NCBI GenBank assembly: GCA_023853785.1
Contig: JAJIRX010000159.1
Location: 124,001-188,000 of the forward strand
From: Psilocybe azurescens
Lineage: Eukaryota; Basidiomycota; Agaricomycetes; Agaricales; Agrocybaceae
Length of the DNA stretch: 64,000 nucleotides
Direction: 5' to 3'
The position numbers and the translations under genes were made by a program. The notes beneath the pieces were generated by a model. The model did not search any database, was not told the origin of the DNA, and saw only the letters and a program-made list of their open reading frames with translations. Positions 57,301 through 64,000 of this stretch are shown one piece after another; within the stretch, counting starts at the first letter, position 1; each line of letters begins with the position of its first letter.

Positions 57301-58099
57301 ATAGTTGACTCAGCATATTGGACCTCTCAGTGCTTTTCAGAGAAGCTTTTCCTTTTTTATTATTATTTAGATTGCTTTGGGTTGCTTTAGGAGGGCTTTG
57401 GGAAAAACTTAAGAGTCTTTGTGTCTTTGGAGCTTTTGGAGTTTCTTTAGGTCTAAACTCCATTTTCCTGATGTAATGGTTCACTTTGCTGCCATTCATC
57501 AATCTGGGGAAGTTTTTGGCTGCACCTTGTCTGGATAGCTTCACCTGCTTTTGAGGTCTTTACTATCCCCACATATTCCATATGGACTCCAGTGGATTCC
57601 AGTGGACTCTCTACCCAGCCAAACTGGCTGGCAGATTGTCTAGTTCACTGGACTGGACTGGACTCTCACTGGACTCCTGCCAAATTTTCAGTTCAGTCTC
57701 AGTCCAGTGGATTATGAGTCCAGGTGGACTCCAGGTGGATTTTAAACAAGTCTACTTGAGTCCAACTGGAGTTCAATTAGAATCCATCTGGATTTCAGGT
57801 GGACTCCAATTAGAGTTTCAACTTTAACTTCAAATAGAATAGAATCCAGTTGGATTCCAACTAGAATATTTGAATCTTTCAATCTTAGTATAAATTCATA
57901 TAAGTGCAATATAATATATTAATAATTATGTACTATTTTATTATCTACTTGCAAAGTCTATTGTAACGAAAAAAAAACAAAAACAAAAACATAACAAGCT
58001 AAAAAGGTGGGCAGGAGGGTATATACTTGGTTTAAATGAACAAGCAAAAATATAAATGTGAAAGAAAATGAGAGAACAAAAAATAAATAAAAAAGTGAA

Positions 58100-58750
58100 A
58101 AAATAAAAAAGGGTAGCAGAAGGGTGGTCATTTTGGTCATAGCCCCTGTGGTACGCATCAATTGTGTCATTCATATGTGCCATTATTGTGGTCATTGTAT
58201 GCATCTGCCATACACATCATTGTCTTTGTCTTTGTGGCCATCATGTCCATCGCATGCATCATGGGTATTGTACATATGTGTTATCATCATCATTGTGGCC
58301 ACTGTGGGTGTTGTGCATACATGCTGCCATTCACATTTTATGTGTTGTGGTACACATCCTGCATGTTGTTATTGTTGTCTGTATGTGTTGTGCCCACCTT
58401 TGTATATATCATTATTGTACTGCATATGTCATGTGTGTCACAGTATGTGTGGTACATACACATTGTCATACCTTACATGTACATTGTCAATCTATATCAA
58501 AAGGAGGGGGGGGAGGGTTGGTGGCAGCAGTGTGTGGGGTTTGCAACTTACCTGGTGTCATGGCCTTGTTCACATAGCCTTGTTTCCTGCTTGCATCACC
58601 TCCCCTCATTCCATCTTGTTCCCTCTCAGTCTGGTGTTGTTGTCATTGTATACAGAACCATTGTTATTGTTGTTGTACCATATACACATGTCTGGGGTCA
58701 TTGTCATTGTACATGGACCCGACATCAGTTGGTGGTGCTATGATTCATGT
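58100..58750 (+). repeat. Decayed minisatellite of element C
   Basis: Runs of gtcattgt/catcattgt words that look like the B-type minisatellite after CG to TG/CA change. Long frames here are low-complexity and not credible genes. A similar decayed tract (cttgcccttgcc) occupies 59520-60150. Confidence 0.6.
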
Positions 58751-58981
58751 CCAGTTGGATTGGCAAGTGCCTGGCTCTAACCAACAACAGCAAGGTGGTG
58801 GGGGCATGCATGACAGCAGCAGGGTGGTGGTGGTTGGAGGAAGAGGTGGGGTGGTTGGAGTAACCAATGGACCGACATGGCAACCACAAGTTGTGCATGT
58901 GACATTGCTTAATATTTGCCAAGAGTTGCCAAAAATGATCCTGATTGGTATATATGCAATCATCTTTCATATTCACAAAAA

Positions 58982-59055
58982 CCTTTGTGGCTCAGTTGGT
59001 TTATCACCTATGTTTAGGCTTCACAGATGCTTCAGTTCAATTCCTGTTGGTGCAT
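58982..59055 (+). other. tRNA-like pol III box module inside element C
   Basis: Starts cctttgtggctcagttggtt, identical over 20 bases to the B module, followed about 40 nt later by cagttcaattcctgttg (B box). The anticodon region differs from B. Confidence 0.65.
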
Positions 59056-60526
59056 TTTCCTTTTCTGCATTACAATAAAAATATAAATAAAATCCAGGGA
59101 CCTTCCTCCACCTGGAGTCTATTTGAATTCAACTCTGAAATTATGTATTAATACTGATATACAAGATTTACAGGTTAAATCCACACAGAATATATATAGA
59201 GGATGTGGAACTCCAGATGAAGTTCCACATGGAGTGCCCATATAGCTCCACAATCTCTACATTGGCCCACATGGAAGATGAGTGAATTTCAGCTGGACTC
59301 CATATGGAGTCTCCATCCCTAAATGGCAGAGGCACCTGCAAAAAAGGGGCACCAAACTCCATGCTGGAGTTGGTGGACTCCATGTGGAATACCTGGTGAG
59401 TGTAAAGACCTTGCCAATTGGCATGACAGCCATCAAATGTACGCATGTGCTGTCACCCACTCTTTCTTTCCAACCACCATCATCCCCTCTTCACCCCCTT
59501 CTTTTCTTTCTTTTCCATTAGTCTTGCTGTTCTTGCCCTTGCCACTCTTGCCCTTGCTGCCATCTCTCAACCACTGCCATCTCTCAACCACTGCCATCTC
59601 TCAACCACTGCCACCACCCTCGCCTTGCAACAGCCCCATCATCATTGCTTGCAAGGCAGATCAGATGGTCTCCACCTCACAGACATTCAATGAAGGGAAG
59701 AAAGAGAGCCTCAACCACCTGCCATCCCACCCATTCATTGCTAACACTCCCATGCAGGTGTCTGGCCCCCACATCAATGGCGCAAGCTATCTGTGAAGGT
59801 GACCACAACACCTTACCCGCCATTGACAGTGGTCCTGCTACTTGGTACCCTTATCCACCATCTCTGATGCCACCACATCACCCACTGCTTCCATCACCGC
59901 CATGTCACCTGCTGCCTCTGCATTGTCAATGCCCTCCATCACCACTATGTCACCTGCAGCCTCTGTCATTACCAGCTCCTGACCTGCCATCTCTGTCATT
60001 GCTAGCTCCCCTTGTCATTGCCATCTCCCTCCACCACTGCCACATCACTTCAGTCCTGGCTCCCCTTTGTTGTTGCCATCTCCTCTGTTGGCCGCACATC
60101 ACCTGCCACCTCTGTTGCTGCCATGTGACCTGCTCCCTCCATTACTGACACCTCACCAACCTCTCTGTCTGCTCATGATGTCCTTTCTGCAGTTATATAG
60201 TTAATGTTTCACTACATATTAACTCTAGTTAGTATATAGCTTGTTGGATTAGGGTAAACAGAGTCCAGTGGAATCAACTGGATTTCATTTATTAAAATTT
60301 ACTTATTTACTGTATTAAGTACACCAGAGTACAGTGGACTCTAGTGGACTCCAGTTATCTTAGTCTACATTCACTGTATAGTATAAGATCTACTGAAGTC
60401 TAGTGGATTCCACTTGACTCCACTGGACTCTGATGGACTCTGTTTACCTTTTTATACTCAGTATATAGGCAAGTACAGTGGAGTCCATATGGACTGTGTG
60501 GGGGATGGTAAAGTACTGCTGCTTTT

Positions 60527-62011
60527 ATAAGTACCTTGGCTGATGATTGGAATGATCAGTGTTGAGTCTTGGTATTCTGACTAGGGAAGTTCTTTGTATA
60601 TGTATATCTTGGCTGGATAGCTGTACTCACTCTGTGGTCTCTAGCTAGTGGCTTCAACAGTTCTGTGAGCTAAAATATTGAAATAAAGCACATACTGGAA
60701 ACATGGCTAGGTTTTTGCTCTCAGGTCTGGGATTGTATACTTGAGGTCTTATGGGTTAGGTTGGATCTTGCAAGACAGATTGACTTGGATTATCTCAGTT
60801 GCACATTCTTGTCTAGAGCACATTGGATGAAAATAAAAAGTGGCCTTTTTCTGGCTCTCAGTTAACTCTGGGGAAATTTAGGACTGCCAAGGTGTAGGCA
60901 GTAGCCCAGACCCTGTAGAATAGGTCTCACACTGTGACTAGATCTATATTACCTGATTTGTATATGGAATTGAGTTTAGAATAAAGAACACAATCATTTT
61001 TGATCTATTCTGGGGCATATAGCATTATCTGGAAGAATATAGAAAACAAGAAACACTGAGTGTAGCAATATTTATTGAAGTATGGGTTGTTTACTCCTGC
61101 CTCCTCATCCTGGCTTTGTTTTTTATCCTCACCATCTAGTAATGGTCATAGACCTCACTGGCCAATCACATCATTCCAATGCAGAGTCAGGTGTTTTGAT
61201 GCCATCACTGATTGACAAACACATGGAACTTCATAATGACATGTATATTTATTGGATCAACTCCACTCCCTGCTGCTGTGTGCTCTGGCAATGATCTAAG
61301 GCGGAATATTTGCACAGAATGTGGATGTAAACCTATATAACCTCATCTGCTGAGTGGAGCACTTGGAGATCACTATGGACCAGATGATTATGTGGGCACC
61401 TGCAGGGGGAGAAAAAGAGCAAGTGCTGAATAAACTGACAAGGAAGATAATCAGCAGGCTGGATCTCAGGATGAACCAGGACTTTCAGAACCTTGCAAGG
61501 AGCCAGTCTGACACTAAAGATCTGCTCAGTGAAGTGAAAACTGAAATTTACTCTATCTCAACTACAACATTTGCAAGTCTTGATGGCTGCAGAAGGACTG
61601 TGGTTGTGTTCACCAAATGTGGAATTATGCTGATTGTCTATGGGAGAGTTATTCTAGCCCTACACTATGTTATCTAAATTTTGGAATCACCAATAAAACA
61701 TTTTGTCAGGATAGCATTTTAAGACTTGAAGTGCCTCTTACATGCAAACACCCCTTGCTGGCTGGGAGACCTAGTGAGAGTCCTCCTGGAATTCCATATC
61801 TCATTGAGTGTGCCATCAGAGACATAGTAAACAGGGCCAAAATAGAGAAAATCATCAAAAATTTGAAGAGTCATGTGCAATTATACCACATTCCATAATT
61901 GAGAACTCAGAAAGGATTCTGCTACTCCAGGAATATCTGTGTGAAGGAGAAAAGCCCTCCTTGCACAATTGTAAAGTTCTGTGCATATCTGTGTCAGATT
62001 ATGGTACTTGC
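60527..62011 (+). other. CpG-depleted stretch with coding-like relics
   Basis: The first 110 bp belong to the repeat split by element C. A frame at 61354-61677 has a heptad-like polar stretch (ITMDQMIMWAPAGGEKEQVL then NKLTRKIISRLDLRMNQDFQ), and 61741-61895 contains a second protein-like stretch (GIPYLIECAIRDIVNRAKIE). They may be exons of a decayed gene or element; no family recognised. Confidence 0.3.
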
Positions 62012-63057
62012 CAGTACTTTACCATCCCCCATCAATGGACTTCAGTAGATCTTATACTATACAGTGAATATGACAACTGGAGTCCACTGGACTCTGGTAG
62101 ACTTGATACAGTAAATAAGTTCAATCTTAATGTAAATTCAGGTGAGTGGAATACAATATATTAACAACTATATAATACATTATTATTCATTTGCAAGGTC
62201 CAAGACAAAAAGAAAAAAGAAAAAAAAAGGGGGGGGCAGGAGGATGGTAGTGTTGGCTGTTGCACCTGCTGTCCTTGCCCTTGCCCTTGATGTCTGTGCC
62301 CTCATCATTACTGTCTGTGTCCTCACTCTGGCCATCCTCACCCTGTGTCCTTTCTGTTGCCTTCTGCATCCTTGCCATCACTGTCCTCACCTTCTGCATC
62401 CTTGCCATTGCTGTCCTCATCCTCACTGTCACTGTCCTCATTCCCACTGTTGCTATCCATGTCCATGTTGTGGCCTTCCTTGCCATTGTTGGTGTTGTTG
62501 TCATCCATTGTTGTCCTTGTTATCGTGATTGCCTGCATCCATCCTTGTTGTTGTCTGTGTGACTGTCACAATTGTCATGGACAGCAGACAGGGCAAAGAC
62601 AGCAATGGCAATGGAAAAAAGAAGAGAAAAGGGGTGGAGAGGGGATGGTGGTGGTTGGCAAAAAGAGGTGACATGTACATTTGATTGTTGTCATGCTGAT
62701 TGGCTGATGCTGGGCACATGTGTGTATCACATGCACCTGTGAAACTTTCAACCTGTGGACTGAACAAAATGCAAAAATGTATTTGTAGGGAGGCCTTGCT
62801 CCCAAACACATTTAACTATTGTTCCATTTAATTGTGTTTTCATGAAGTTAATTTCTATTGAATGCAGTCTCTATTTTTCTGCAATTGATATTAATATTAA
62901 TAACTAATGATTATACTTTGGATATTGTGTTAATTATTGCATCCAGTGGACTCCAGTGGAATCCATTGGACTGTGCTAGTAAACATATTATTTGTTGTTG
63001 TTCAGTGAATATTTAAGCCCAAGTCCATATGGATTGTGTGGGGAAAGGAAATACCTC
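62012..63057 (+). mobile_element. TIR element related to C, decayed (family member E)
   Basis: Left end cagtactttaccatccccc; the inverse of the right end reads gaggtatttcctttcccc. An A-rich then G-rich junction at 62205-62240 and a decayed minisatellite 62260-62540 follow the layout of C. The block 62590-62720 matches the inverse of 59405-59540. No matching 8-bp flanks (gtacttgc against actttagg), and no tRNA-like module seen. Probably an old copy. Confidence 0.65.
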
Positions 63058-63705
63058 ACTTTAGGTGTGTTTGCTTCCTTTCCTCACAGATCAACTCAAC
63101 GTGTATGCAAACATGAATGTATTGCAGAGCAAAATACCAGCTGTATGACACCCTTCACTAGTGCTTCTAGCAGGAGCACCTCAAGCAATAAGACACCAAC
63201 AACACATCCATGCTCTCCTATCACAAGCATTGCACGACACTTGACCTGCTTTGATTCACTCTCACCTCTACCACTGTCTTCTTGTTCTTTTATTGTTGCA
63301 AAGAATGTGAAGAGGAAGTGGTCTACAAAATTTTTAGAAATGATTGGAGTTTTGGGCTATATTATGGCTTGGTGGGTACTAATGGCTTTTTGATACCCTT
63401 TTTCATCCTTCTCTGGTCTGCGCGAGTTCTGGCTAGTCTGGATTAGCCCTCCTTTTGGATCTTTTCCTCCTGTTCTGGTTTTTTGATCTCCTGTTTATCA
63501 CTTTAATTCCCCCATCACTTATTTTGACACCTTTTGGTTTATATTTTCACTTTCCTTACTGTTATTCTGTCGGTTCACTCATCTATGGGTATTCGAAGAC
63601 TGGCCTTTCCCTTTAACACATTGACATTCCCTCTCCTCTCGATATTTGTCCTTGCAACTTTTTCACACCTTTGTAACTACATTTCTTTACATTTTGTAAA
63701 ATGTC
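63058..63705. other. No recognised gene
   Basis: A plus-strand frame ending at 63393 includes a hydrophobic C-terminus (MIGVLGYIMAWWVLMAF), but its start lies inside element E, so it is not a trustworthy gene. CpG content rises again near 63.4 kb. Confidence 0.35.
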
Positions 63706-63710
63706 AGAAT

Positions 63711-63835
63711 TGTAAGCTTGGCGGCTAACCGCTTCATATACAGTCCGAGCAACTAGATGCCAGAGGGTATTTATAGCGACATTTTGGTGTAACTGTTATG
63801 GCTTGTCAGACTAGTATGACTATGACTAGCTTACA
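63711..63835 (+). mobile_element. Short LTR-like TG...CA element (125-bp family, copy 2)
   Basis: Starts tgtaagcttggcgg and ends gactagcttaca, so the outer 8 bp are perfectly inverted (tgtaagct/agcttaca). Flanked by perfect AGAAT copies (63706-63710 and 63836-63840). Inverted match to 28801-28924. No coding capacity. Confidence 0.8.
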
Positions 63836-63840
63836 AGAAT

Positions 63841-64000
63841 GCGGACAAGCGCTGACACCTTCTCCCACCTTTTTCAAAATAGAACATGGTGGATTTCGGC
63901 ACGCAGACCCGTATTATGGGGTGATCGGTATCGGATGGTGCATGGCCAGCTGCTTCTAGCTATTGTCGGATGCACGACCGCTCAGTACATTCTTTACTTA
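63841..64000. other. Window edge, nothing recognised
   Basis: Ordinary CpG-containing sequence without a visible feature. Confidence 0.5.

Larger units (their letters stand above)
57553..60518 (+). mobile_element. Composite TIR element with 8-bp TSD (family member C)
   Basis: Left end gaggtctttactatcccc and inverse right end cagtactttaccatccccc, flanked by perfect CTGCTTTT copies (57545-57552 and 60519-60526). Joining the flanks recreates the repeat seen at 53.97-54.1 kb. Internally, 57553-59412 runs in the orientation of member E and ends in its own terminus (gtgtaaagacctt), while 59411-60518 is an inverted E-like piece. Both outer ends are therefore the same type of terminus. Very few CpG sites. 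No transposase found. Confidence 0.75.

Noticed and set aside
58124..58780. 218-codon Cys/His/Ile-rich protein
   Set aside because: Low-complexity translation of a decayed minisatellite of gtcattgt-like words inside a mobile element.
57553..59412. Simple stand-alone element ending at 59412
   Set aside because: The 8-bp flanks at these two positions do not match, whereas 57545-57552 matches 60519-60526 exactly; the 59412 terminus is therefore internal to a composite.
62992..63393. 133-codon gene at the end of element E
   Set aside because: Its start lies within the element terminus and the composition changes mid-frame; no family match.

Overview
The window is nuclear DNA of a mushroom-forming fungus (Agaricomycetes, Basidiomycota). 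The evidence is many short (about 45-65 nt) GT-AG introns with CTRAY-like branch points, two DUF6534 seven-helix membrane proteins, a lineage-expanded uncharacterised 7-TM family in three copies, an MFS monocarboxylate-type transporter with about ten introns, a membrane-anchored A1 aspartic protease, and a conserved basidiomycete coiled-coil protein. I see no rRNA, CRISPR or bacterial-type operon. This looks like a repeat-rich, gene-poor accessory region.

Layout. 1-10.6 kb: a copy of the 7-TM upstream repeat at the left edge, exon remnants of an unknown gene at 2.5-3.5 kb, one 7-TM gene (minus, 5376-6388), then mostly featureless DNA. 10.6-15.7 kb: aspartic protease gene with three apparent single-base frameshifts. 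15.9-24.4 kb: four copies or pieces of an unrecognised protein family; two copies lie in a nearly perfect 2 x 2.34 kb inverted repeat (19699-24418). 24.4-31 kb: exon debris, a foldback element and short TG...CA elements. 30.8-34.1 and 38.5-41.4 kb: a direct duplication, each unit holding a damaged 7-TM gene. 36.7-37.9 kb: an element with 8-bp target-site duplication (TSD). 42.4-45.1 kb: frameshifted coiled-coil gene. 45.6-48.9 kb: divergent DUF6534 pair. 49.3-50.5 kb: a second foldback element. 50.8-52.9 kb: intact MFS transporter, the cleanest gene here. 53.8-63.7 kb: nested mobile elements in strongly CpG-depleted DNA.

The most interesting material is (i) the 4.7 kb palindrome carrying two copies of one gene, and (ii) a family of terminal-inverted-repeat elements (36.7, 54.8, 57.6 and 62.0 kb) with 8-bp TSDs, GGACTCC-type subterminal repeats, internal GC-rich minisatellites and tRNA-like RNA polymerase III box modules; one member sits inside the B box of a resident relative. 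Copies range from CpG-rich (young) to nearly CpG-free (old), which suggests cytosine-methylation decay.

Many genes carry isolated one-base lesions, nearly all missing bases in homopolymers. They could be residual long-read assembly errors or real pseudogenisation; the sequence alone cannot decide. Functional links between genes are weak: mostly membrane proteins, a protease and a transporter, with no sign of one biosynthetic cluster. Exon boundaries were read by eye from splice consensus and similarity between copies.
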